A DNA stretch of 9,288 nucleotides from Gammaproteobacteria bacterium (lineage in GTDB: Bacteria > Pseudomonadota > Gammaproteobacteria > Tenderiales > Tenderiaceae), in contig JALTMR010000549.1 in assembly GCA_027001525.1 (NCBI GenBank), positions 1 to 9,288 of the forward strand. Reading direction: 5' to 3'. Position numbers and translations under genes: made by a program. Of this stretch, positions 1 to 6,655 are shown in pieces; the stretch's first letter is position 1, and the number at the start of each line of letters is the position of its first letter. Under the pieces are notes generated by a model that was not told where the DNA came from, searched no databases, and saw nothing but the letters and a program-made list of their open reading frames with translations.

Positions 1-54
1 CGCCAGCAGCAGGCCACCTGGCGGCGTCGCCAGCAGCGACTGGAGGCCGATTAA
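1..54 (+). CDS. 3' end of upstream CIS gene (partial)
   Basis: Seventeen codons in frame 1 end in TAA, directly abutting the ATG of the gpD-like gene. The visible tail is basic and glutamine-rich (ends RRRQQRLEAD). A ribosome site for the next gene (GGAGG, 42-46) lies inside it, as expected for an operon. In related CIS loci the gene just before the gpD-like hub usually encodes a tube-initiator or LysM-containing baseplate protein (Pvc7/gp53-like). Seventeen residues cannot confirm that, so the identity is inference from position only. Confidence 0.6.
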   Translation, partial: RQQQATWRRRQQRLEAD

Positions 55-1143
55 ATGACGATCACCGCGCTTAATCGCCGCCCGGTCTACAACCCCCGGC
101 CCCTGGTGGAGATCGACGGCCAGCGTTACGAACAGCTCAACGCGCTGGTGCTGGCTATGGATATGTATGAGCAGGAGGGCGGTTTGTGCTCCCTTGAGCT
201 GCGCCTGAGCAATATCGCCAGTCGTCCGGAGGGTGAAGCAGGCTACGCCTTCGAGGATGAGGCGGAGGTGAGGTTGGGTGCCACCGTCACCGTTTTTGGC
301 GGCGACATTGCCGAACCGCAGGAGCTCTTTCGAGGCGTGATCACCGCCCTGGAGGCCGACTTTCCCGAATCGGCCCCGCCCGAACTGCTGGTTCTGGCTG
401 AAGACGCGTTGCAGCTGGCCCGAATGGCGCGCCGCAGCGAGGTGCACAGCGACAAGACACTGGCCGACCTGATTCGGGAGGTGGCCGGCCGGTTGGGGCT
501 ACAGAGCGAAATCACCGCCCTGGACAGCCCCCGCAGCACCTGGGTACAGCTCAACGAAAGCGATCTCGCCTTTTTGCGTCGGCTGCTGCATCGGGTCGAT
601 GCCGACATGCAGGTTGTGGGCGATACCCTGCAAGCCGCCCCTCGCAGCGAGGTGCAGCGCAATGTAATTGAAATGGCGATGTTTCATGATTTGCGCAGCG
701 TCAAATTCATTGCCGATCTGGCCAACCAGGTGACCGAAGTGACCTCGGCCGGCTGGAATGCACCGCGCGGCCAGCGGGTCAGTGGCCGCAGTCAGGGGGT
801 GAACTTCGGCCCTGGCAGTGGCCGCCGGGGTGCGCAAATACTGCAACAGAGCCTGGGGTCGCGCCCGGAGCATATCGGCCATGTTTCCGTGACCAGCGAC
901 GAAGAGGCGCAGGCGCTGGCCGATGCGGTCTTCGATCAGCGGGCGCGAGGGTTTGTCCGCGCCGAGGGCACGGTGACAGGTCACCCCAGTGTGCGGGTGG
1001 GCTCCCATCTGCAACTCACAGGGGTCAGTCCCCGGTTTGAGAATACCTATTACGTCGTTAATACCCACCATCGCTACGACCAGCACGATGGCTATCAAAC
1101 CGATTTCATTGCCGAGAGCGCCACTTTGGGGGAGGCGGGATGA
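55..1143 (+). CDS. gpD-like baseplate hub protein (Phage_GPD / VgrG N-terminal type)
   Basis: This 362-aa protein resembles the late control gene D family, the same fold as the N-terminal half of VgrG and T4 gp27. Such proteins form the trimeric hub between the inner tube and the spike. Family-like signals are a Leu-rich stretch around residues 165-195 (SDLAFLRRLLHRVDADMQV, then a TLQAAP strand), a GW motif near 233 (SAGWNAPRGQRVSG), and a C-terminal region near 300-352 typical of the family (GTVTGHPSVRVGSHLQLTGV, then YYVVNTHHRYDQHDGYQTDF). The start ATG abuts the previous TAA, with GGAGG eight bases upstream. The stop overlaps the spike gene start as ATGA. In Pvc8/Afp8 and VgrG the hub and spike are one polypeptide; here, as in phage P2 (gpD and gpV), they are separate genes. 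No signal peptide or membrane segment is seen. The family call is strong; its place in the particle is inferred from homologues. Confidence 0.88.
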   Translation: MTITALNRRPVYNPRPLVEIDGQRYEQLNALVLAMDMYEQEGGLCSLELRLSNIASRPEGEAGYAFEDEAEVRLGATVTVFGGDIAEPQELFRGVITALEADFPESAPPELLVLAEDALQLARMARRSEVHSDKTLADLIREVAGRLGLQSEITALDSPRSTWVQLNESDLAFLRRLLHRVDADMQVVGDTLQAAPRSEVQRNVIEMAMFHDLRSVKFIADLANQVTEVTSAGWNAPRGQRVSGRSQGVNFGPGSGRRGAQILQQSLGSRPEHIGHVSVTSDEEAQALADAVFDQRARGFVRAEGTVTGHPSVRVGSHLQLTGVSPRFENTYYVVNTHHRYDQHDGYQTDFIAESATLGEAG

Positions 1144-1832
1144 GCGATCAGGGTTTGCTGAAACGCCTGGCTCCCGTGTTGCACGGCGGCAGCTACCTGG
1201 CTGAGGTGGTGGCGGTGGACGACCCTGAACAACTCGGGCGGGTGCAGCTTCGGCTGATCAGTTTCGACGAGGTGGATGGACAGGATGCCCCCATCTGGGC
1301 CCGCGTTGCCGTGCCTTTTGCCGGCCATAATCGGGGTGCCTTTCTGATTCCCGACGTGGGGGACGAGGTGCTGGTGAATTTCGTCAACGGCGATTCGCGC
1401 CTGCCCGTGGTCATTGGCGGGCTCTGGAACGGCAGTGCCGATGTGCCGGAGCAGTTGGGGGGCGACCGGGTCGATCGCTGGACCATCACCGGCAAGGCGG
1501 GCACGCGCATCGCCATTATCGAAGAGCAGCCGGCAGACGCCACCATCAGCCTCACCACGCCGGGCGGTGTCAGCGCTGAACTGACCGATGCAGGGGGCGG
1601 CAAAATCGAATTTCGCATCGGCGGCACCACCGTGACCTACGACAACCAGGGCGTCACGGTGAATACCGGCATGAACGTCACCGTGCAGGCCACTCAGGTG
1701 GAGATCAACGCGGCGATGGTGACGGTCAATGCCGGCATGTCGCGCTTCAACGGCGTGGTTCAGGCCGACACGGTGATCACCAACAGCGTCATCAGCGCCT
1801 CCTACACACCGGGAGCGGGAAATATATGGTAG
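1140..1832 (+). CDS. Baseplate spike protein, gpV/gp5 OB-fold type (Phage_base_V)
   Basis: This 230-aa protein forms the needle below the hub in homologous systems. Residues 18-100 fit the gp5/gpV OB-fold: YLAEVVAVDDPEQLGRVQLRL, then PIWARVAVPFAG, GAFLIPDVGDEVLVNF, and LPVVIGGLWNG. Residues 120-205 are short alternating beta-type strands rich in T, V, I and G (for example GVTVNTGMNVTVQATQVEIN), as expected for a trimeric beta-helix. The protein ends ITNSVISASYTPGAGNIW, a tail I associate with CIS spikes. There is no lysozyme domain (T4 gp5 has one) and no C-terminal effector extension (evolved VgrGs can have one), so this is a minimal spike. The start overlaps the hub gene by four bases (ATGA), with GGAGG at 1131-1135. 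A PAAR tip protein normally caps such spikes, but none is encoded in this window. Confidence 0.92.
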   Translation: MSDQGLLKRLAPVLHGGSYLAEVVAVDDPEQLGRVQLRLISFDEVDGQDAPIWARVAVPFAGHNRGAFLIPDVGDEVLVNFVNGDSRLPVVIGGLWNGSADVPEQLGGDRVDRWTITGKAGTRIAIIEEQPADATISLTTPGGVSAELTDAGGGKIEFRIGGTTVTYDNQGVTVNTGMNVTVQATQVEINAAMVTVNAGMSRFNGVVQADTVITNSVISASYTPGAGNIW

Positions 1833-3994
1833 CGATTCACGCCAGAGAAACCCTGCGCTGGCTGGGCCCCGTGCCCATCTGGGGCCGCCCGACGGCAGCC
1901 GGTCTGCGTATCGAGGACAGGCCGCAGGCGGGGCAGCCGGCGATTCTGCGTTTCGATCACGACGAATTTATGGATGAGTACCTCGCCACCCTCAACAGCG
2001 AGCCGGAGCGCCTGGGCGAGTGGCTGGCACAGCCGGAGACCTGGCGCGCGCCAATGGCCGCACCGCGCAAGGCCGCCAGGGAGGTAAAAGAGGGGTCGGC
2101 AGTGACGTTCCTGATGAATAAAACCCGGCGTTTGACCGAGGAGTTGAGCATTGCCCGGCGCACCGCCCGGGGGCGGGGTATCAACCTTCGGCCTCTCAAG
2201 GCGGGGTTCAAGCCGGGAAGAGAGCCCGGCGCGGCGAGCCTTGCCGTCGCCGATGAAGCGCTGTTGCCGCTGAAGCTGTTTCAGTCCACTCACAAACGCC
2301 ACTACCTGGTGACCGCCTCCCTCATCAGCAACGAGGCCGGGTTACCCGACTGTGAGCCCGATATTCGCCGCCGGGAGCAGGTCGGTTTTGTGATCCGCCG
2401 CCTGCTGCCGCCACCGGGCGGCGCTGACGCCGCACTGAAGGATTGGGACGAATACGCCTTTGTGCCCGGCGCGCGGGGCGATTGCTGGCATCGGCTGGGG
2501 ACGCACCATGCCCCCTGCACGCGAACACTGGTGGCCAACGAAGAGAAGTTGCCCCTCTTTCCGGTGACGTTTCAGAACAGTTGCCGGGGTGAGCGTCGCC
2601 TCCATACCGGAGTGATTCCGGTCAGCCGGCGCGAGGCGTGGATGGGGGCCGCTATTGAAGGTGAACTGCCCGCTGACGGGGCGGTGGCCGCTGCCCCGTC
2701 CGGGGGCAGCTCTCTCGCCAGTCTGTTGTTTCAGAATAACGTAGTGGCCCCGTGGCGACTGTTGCTGGAGCAGGCCGAGTTCAAAAAAAATGCTGCCGCG
2801 CAGGTCTTTCCCAACTTTGGCAGCGACGCCAGCGACGATAGCGTGACGGCAGCAGATCGCCGGCGTCTGCTGCGCACCTCGCGGGATGAGATTCAGACCG
2901 GCTCCTGGTATGTGCTGCTCGATTTCGCCAGGTTTCTGGAAAAATACCTGCCCGATATCTGGCTGGCTCTGGCTGATGTGAATCAGCGGCCCGCGCTGGC
3001 AGATGACGAGCAGGCGCTGGTGGAGCTGCTGCGCGCCACCCGCCTTGGCCGCGACCTGGCCAGTGCCATCGTGACCCGCCCCTTCTGGTACTGGGCGGGG
3101 GAGCCGGGCTGGTCCGTGATGCCGCAGCCTGAGCCGCGCCGTTACAGTCCGCTGCATGTGAAGTGGACGTTGGCCGAGGCCCTGCTTGCCGCCCGCGCTG
3201 CGGAAGCGGGGCTGGAGGCAGTGGAGACGATGTTTACCCGCTACACCGACAGCGGCGAGCTGGCCGCCATCGACAATCAGTGGCCCGATTTTCTTTTCCC
3301 CCTGGCTGACCCCGAGTTCAGCGCCCCCCTGCCGGCCGTACCTGATACGGAACTGGCCGGATTGACGGCACTTGAGCAGGCTCAGACGGTGGTGGACGGG
3401 CTGGCCAGACTCATCGAAGCGCTGCTGCCGGTCGAGGCCGAAACGGCGGTGGACAGCGTGCCCGCAGGTGATGCTCGCGAAGGCTGGTTTGTGGTGCGCT
3501 GTGTCTACCAGCGTCCCAGCTGCGGCCCCCTCTTTCCCGCCCTGGTCAGTGAGCCAACACAGCGATTTCAATTAGCCCCGTTTTTTGACCCGGATGCCCC
3601 GGCGCGACCGGTACGCATTCCCATGCCGGTGGATATTTCGCCGGCCGGGCTGCGCAAATATCAGAAGAATACGGGGTTTGTGATTTCAGACATGCTCTGC
3701 GGCAAGATCAAAAAGATGCGCCGGCTCAGTCTCGCCGACCTGGTGTTATCCGTGTTGCCCTGGCCTTTTCACAAGGATCTGCCGGACATGGATAAAACCG
3801 CGCCCTGCAAAGACAGTGATGGTGGCTCACTGGGAATGGTCTGCTCCCTGTCGATTCCCATCGTCACCCTCTGTGCCCTGATTCTGATGATGATCGTTGT
3901 GGCCCTGTTTGATCTGGTGTTTCGCTGGATTCCCTATCTGTTTACCTGCCTGCCGATTCCGGGGCTAAAGGGAAAGCGCGGAGGAGATAGCTGA
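1826..3994 (+). CDS. Large CIS-cluster protein of unnamed family with C-terminal hydrophobic segment
   Basis: I cannot name a family for this 722-aa protein. It lies inside the baseplate operon, overlapping the spike gene by seven bases and the gp25-like gene by one, so it is probably a structural or docking part of the machine. The N-terminal half is mixed and basic (Arg-rich at 101-125). Residues 173-260 hold several Cys and His, including CWHRLGTHHAPC at 220-231. A helical middle (300-470) includes WYVLLDFARFLEKYLPDIW. A well-ordered block at 553-625 (WFVVRCVYQRPSCGPLF; FFDPDAPARPVRIPMPVDIS) looks like the conserved core. Residues 676-699 are strongly hydrophobic (IPIVTLCALILMMIVVALF), followed by FRWIPYLFTCLPIPGLKGKR: one membrane helix, perhaps a second short one, with a basic end. 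There is no N-terminal signal peptide. From memory, similar proteins with this hydrophobic end recur in other CIS loci, and the membrane-anchored CisA of Streptomyces is a possible functional parallel. No alignment was made. Confidence 0.8.
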   Translation: MVAIHARETLRWLGPVPIWGRPTAAGLRIEDRPQAGQPAILRFDHDEFMDEYLATLNSEPERLGEWLAQPETWRAPMAAPRKAAREVKEGSAVTFLMNKTRRLTEELSIARRTARGRGINLRPLKAGFKPGREPGAASLAVADEALLPLKLFQSTHKRHYLVTASLISNEAGLPDCEPDIRRREQVGFVIRRLLPPPGGADAALKDWDEYAFVPGARGDCWHRLGTHHAPCTRTLVANEEKLPLFPVTFQNSCRGERRLHTGVIPVSRREAWMGAAIEGELPADGAVAAAPSGGSSLASLLFQNNVVAPWRLLLEQAEFKKNAAAQVFPNFGSDASDDSVTAADRRRLLRTSRDEIQTGSWYVLLDFARFLEKYLPDIWLALADVNQRPALADDEQALVELLRATRLGRDLASAIVTRPFWYWAGEPGWSVMPQPEPRRYSPLHVKWTLAEALLAARAAEAGLEAVETMFTRYTDSGELAAIDNQWPDFLFPLADPEFSAPLPAVPDTELAGLTALEQAQTVVDGLARLIEALLPVEAETAVDSVPAGDAREGWFVVRCVYQRPSCGPLFPALVSEPTQRFQLAPFFDPDAPARPVRIPMPVDISPAGLRKYQKNTGFVISDMLCGKIKKMRRLSLADLVLSVLPWPFHKDLPDMDKTAPCKDSDGGSLGMVCSLSIPIVTLCALILMMIVVALFDLVFRWIPYLFTCLPIPGLKGKRGGDS

Positions 3995-4392
3995 TGAGCA
4001 CCACGAAGCCGGGCCCCGAACGCGTGAGCTGGCCCCTGCTGGGCGTGCCCGACCATCATGGCCAGCTGCACTACCCCTCGCTGGATGAGAGCGTGCGCCA
4101 GTCCATCAAGATTATTCTCCAGACCCGCCCTGGCGAGCGCCTGATGCGCCCCCGGTTTGGCGGGGGTCTGGAACGTTTTTTACACGAGCCCAATACCCTG
4201 ACAACTCGACGCCAGATTCGCGACCTGATTACCGAGTCGCTGCAACGCTGGGAGCCGCGCATCTTGCTCGATCGCGTCGATGTCTGGGAAGTTGATGAGC
4301 GCCCGGACACCGTCCGGGTAGAGATTGCCTATCGTCTGCGCCGCACCAACCAAGCGCGGCAGATGGGCATCACCTTGGAGTTGGAAGGGTAG
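3994..4392 (+). CDS. gp25-like baseplate wedge protein (GPW/gp25 family, Pvc9/Afp9-like)
   Basis: This 132-aa protein is normal length for the T4 gp25 / P2 gpW family, a baseplate wedge component that contacts the sheath and helps start its polymerisation. Family hallmarks are SIKIILQTRPGERLMRPRFG at 37-56 (the 'iL.T..GeR..rP.fG' pattern), then LERFLHEPN. A helix containing QIRDLITESLQRWEPRILL follows, with the diagnostic EPR at residues 87-89. Beta-strands follow (DTVRVEIAYRL, MGITLEL). The ATG shares one base with the stop of the upstream gene (TGATG), and GAGGAG at 3981-3986 is its ribosome site. The J-like partner starts four bases downstream. Despite older annotations of this family as 'lysozyme', I see no catalytic site. 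Confidence 0.95.
   Translation: MSTTKPGPERVSWPLLGVPDHHGQLHYPSLDESVRQSIKIILQTRPGERLMRPRFGGGLERFLHEPNTLTTRRQIRDLITESLQRWEPRILLDRVDVWEVDERPDTVRVEIAYRLRRTNQARQMGITLELEG
4383..4389 (+). promoter_or_regulatory. Ribosome binding site deciding the J-like gene start
   Basis: GGAAGGG lies eight bases before the ATG at 4397. It supports that start over an in-frame upstream ATG at 4325. The 24 extra residues from the earlier ATG would be read through the end of the gp25-like gene in another frame and look like shadow sequence (MPIVCAAPTKRGRW). The familiar family N-terminus begins right after the 4397 start (MPITPPRLDDRKYEDLVEEL). Confidence 0.75.
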
Positions 4393-4396
4393 CAAT

Positions 4397-6655
4397 ATGC
4401 CGATTACGCCCCCCCGCCTGGATGACCGCAAATACGAAGACCTGGTCGAGGAGCTGCTGGCTCGCATCCCGGCCCACACGCCGGAGTGGAGCCCGGCTCA
4501 GACGGGTGATCCCGGTCGCACCCTGCTGGAGCTGTTCGCCTGGCTGGCAGACACGGTGCTCTACCGCGCCAATCTGGTGCCGGAGCGCCAGCGCCTCGCC
4601 TTTCTGCAGCTGTTGGGCATGCCGCTGCGCCCCGCTCGTGCGGCGCGGGGAGTGGTGGCGCTGAGCCTGGACGAGAAAGCGCCCACCACCTCCGTGACCC
4701 TGGCCGCCGAAGCACGTCTGGCCGGGCCGGTGGACTTTGAAACGCTATCCGAAGTGAGTGTGCTGCCGGTGGTGGGGGAGTGTTACTACAAGCGTTCCCT
4801 CAGTGGCGACGAGAGATACGAGCTGTCAGAGGTGATCGAAGGTCTGCGCCAGTTTCACCGCATCGACGGTGAGGTGGATGCCTACGTGACCACTCAGGTG
4901 TTTGAAGACGGGGTGGCGGAGCGCAACGGCCTTGATGTGGTGCAAGAGACGGCTGACCGCAGCCTTTGGGTCGCCCTGCTGGCCCCCGAGGGGAGCGATG
5001 TTGATGCCGTTAAACGGACCCTGGCCGGTGGTGGTGATGGCCATGAGATCCTTAACATCGGTATAGCACCGGCCATTGAACTGCCTGCCAGCTTTGATGA
5101 GATACGCCGCGCGGGTCGCCTCGATCACAGCTGGTCTATCAGCACCTCCGAGCTGCTTGATGATGAGCCGGTCTACAGCGCATTGCGCCGCCTGAACGAT
5201 ACGACGCAGGACTACACCCGTCGCGGTATCGAACAGCTGGTGCTGCCTGGCGGGGTGGAGGATTTTGGCGTACTGGAGGGTGATGCCCGCAAGGAAGCCA
5301 ATGCCGGCATTGGCGACCGCCCACCGCGCCTGGATGATCCGGACAAACTCGCCCGCATCATCGCCTGGCTGCGTCTGCAGCCCGGTGAGAAGCTGGAGTC
5401 CATGGCCTTGAGCTGGGTCGGTATCAACGCCGTTGAAATCGACCAGCGCCAGAGCGTGCGTGATCGGGTGGTGGGCCAGAGCGACGGCAGTGCCGATCAG
5501 CGCTTCTCATTGCCCGTTACCTCGGTGCAGAGCGATGGTTTTACGCTCCAGGTGGAAGAGGCAGGCACAGGCTATGTGGAGTGGACTCAGGTGGAGGATC
5601 TGGCCCTCTTTGGCCGCGACGACTCCGTCTACGTTCTCGACAGTGAGGCGGGAAACATCCGTTTTGGCAATGGCATTTATGGCCGTATTCCCGAGGCCGG
5701 GCGGCGCATTCGTGTGGCGCGGATGCGTGCCGGAGGCGGTCTGGCCGGCAATCTCGGTGCCGGTACGCTGAAAGCGATCGATGCCAAAGGGGTGGATGGC
5801 AGCGCCATCAGCCGCAAGCTCAAGGTCAGTCAGGGCATTGCCACTGACGGTGGCAACGATGCCGAGACGCTGGATGAGGCTGAACGCCGCATTCCCAGCC
5901 GCTTGCGCCATCGAAACCGCGCTGTGACAGAGGATGACTATCAGGCACTGGCGGTGGAGGCCCCCGGCGTCAATCTCGGGCGGGTGGAAGTCCTGCCACG
6001 ATTTATGCCCCGCCAACGCCGTTTCAATGTGCCGGGGGTGGTGTCGGTGATGGTGCTGCCGCGCAAGGCGATCTTTGAGGCACCCAACCCGCGCCCCGAT
6101 CAACCACTGATCCAGAAGGTTCACGACTACCTCTCTGCGCGGCGGCCACTGGCCACAGAACTTTACGTCATCGGTTGTGAGTACATTCCACTGGCACTGG
6201 GTGTGGGCATGACCGTTCGCCCCGGCTTTGGCTATGACCAAGTGACCTACGATGTGCGTCAGGCCTTGCAGCGTCACCTCTGGAGTCTGGCTCCCCACGG
6301 CCCTCAAGGAGAAGGCTGGCCGCTGGGCCGGGGGGTAAAGGATCGCGAGCTGGAAGTGGTGGTGGCTCAGGTCAAGGGGGTGGCCACGGTGGCGGGGGTA
6401 AACCTGTTTCAGCGCCGGCGGGTTGTAAAAGGCCAACGCCCGGCGTGGCAGATGGTGGAGCGATTGCAGCCGTGTGACCCGGTTGAGATCGATCTTGACG
6501 CCTGGCAGTTGCCGGAGCTGCTGGCGGTGGCGGTGAGCAGCGACGGTGTGGTGCCCGACGCCGTCAGCAGCCGCGCAGGCGGCGGTGCCAGTGGCACTGA
6601 AGGCGGCTCGCCGGCTGGCGGCGTCGCGCTGCCCGTGGTGCCGGAGAGCTGTTGA
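4397..6655 (+). CDS. gpJ-like baseplate assembly protein (TIGR02243-type, Pvc11-like)
   Basis: This 752-aa protein is a main baseplate wedge component, the counterpart of P2 gpJ and T4 gp6. The N-terminus (1-80) matches the putative baseplate assembly family I know as TIGR02243: LDDRKYEDLVEELLARIP, HTPEWSP, DPGRTLLELFAWLADTVLYR, FLQLLGMPLRP. Residues 85-330 are a variable insert. The J-type core follows from about 400: VYVLDSEAGNIRFGNGIYGR at 411-430, then a glycine-rich turn (RAGGGLAGNLGAGTLKAI), NDAETLDEAERRIPSRLRHRNRAVTEDDYQALA (487-519), and C-terminal strand-helix repeats (LIQKVHDYLSARRPLATELYV at 571-591). The last 45 residues are low-complexity (SRAGGGASGTEGGSPAGG), unlike the core, and may be a linker. 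Its partners are the gp25-like and gpI-like neighbours, with which homologues form the wedge. The stop overlaps the next ATG by one base (TGATG). Confidence 0.93.
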   Translation: MPITPPRLDDRKYEDLVEELLARIPAHTPEWSPAQTGDPGRTLLELFAWLADTVLYRANLVPERQRLAFLQLLGMPLRPARAARGVVALSLDEKAPTTSVTLAAEARLAGPVDFETLSEVSVLPVVGECYYKRSLSGDERYELSEVIEGLRQFHRIDGEVDAYVTTQVFEDGVAERNGLDVVQETADRSLWVALLAPEGSDVDAVKRTLAGGGDGHEILNIGIAPAIELPASFDEIRRAGRLDHSWSISTSELLDDEPVYSALRRLNDTTQDYTRRGIEQLVLPGGVEDFGVLEGDARKEANAGIGDRPPRLDDPDKLARIIAWLRLQPGEKLESMALSWVGINAVEIDQRQSVRDRVVGQSDGSADQRFSLPVTSVQSDGFTLQVEEAGTGYVEWTQVEDLALFGRDDSVYVLDSEAGNIRFGNGIYGRIPEAGRRIRVARMRAGGGLAGNLGAGTLKAIDAKGVDGSAISRKLKVSQGIATDGGNDAETLDEAERRIPSRLRHRNRAVTEDDYQALAVEAPGVNLGRVEVLPRFMPRQRRFNVPGVVSVMVLPRKAIFEAPNPRPDQPLIQKVHDYLSARRPLATELYVIGCEYIPLALGVGMTVRPGFGYDQVTYDVRQALQRHLWSLAPHGPQGEGWPLGRGVKDRELEVVVAQVKGVATVAGVNLFQRRRVVKGQRPAWQMVERLQPCDPVEIDLDAWQLPELLAVAVSSDGVVPDAVSSRAGGGASGTEGGSPAGGVALPVVPESC
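6643..6648 (+). promoter_or_regulatory. Ribosome binding site deciding the gpI-like gene start
   Basis: GGAGAG ends six bases before the ATG at 6655. An in-frame TTG sits one codon earlier at 6652. The spacing and the TGATG overlap with the upstream stop favour the ATG. The two choices differ by one residue. Confidence 0.6.

Noticed and set aside
55..1832. Type VI secretion VgrG locus
   Set aside because: Hub and spike are separate, and the gp25-like, J-like and I-like neighbours match CIS/phage baseplates. No TssA-M type gene is present in the window.
2342..3571. Long 409-codon open frame on the minus strand opposite the 722-aa gene
   Set aside because: The plus-strand gene has operon overlaps and conserved-looking blocks. 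The antisense frame is rich in H, R, G and Q, typical of GC-rich shadow frames, and has no recognisable domain.
4325..4396. Upstream in-frame ATG for the J-like gene
   Set aside because: It would add 24 residues read inside the gp25-like gene. The ribosome site at 4383-4389 and the family N-terminus both support 4397.
5507..6436. 309-codon minus-strand frame opposite the J-like gene
   Set aside because: It lies wholly over the best-conserved part of the J-like protein, has a His/Arg-rich shadow composition, and shows no family match or sensible neighbours.
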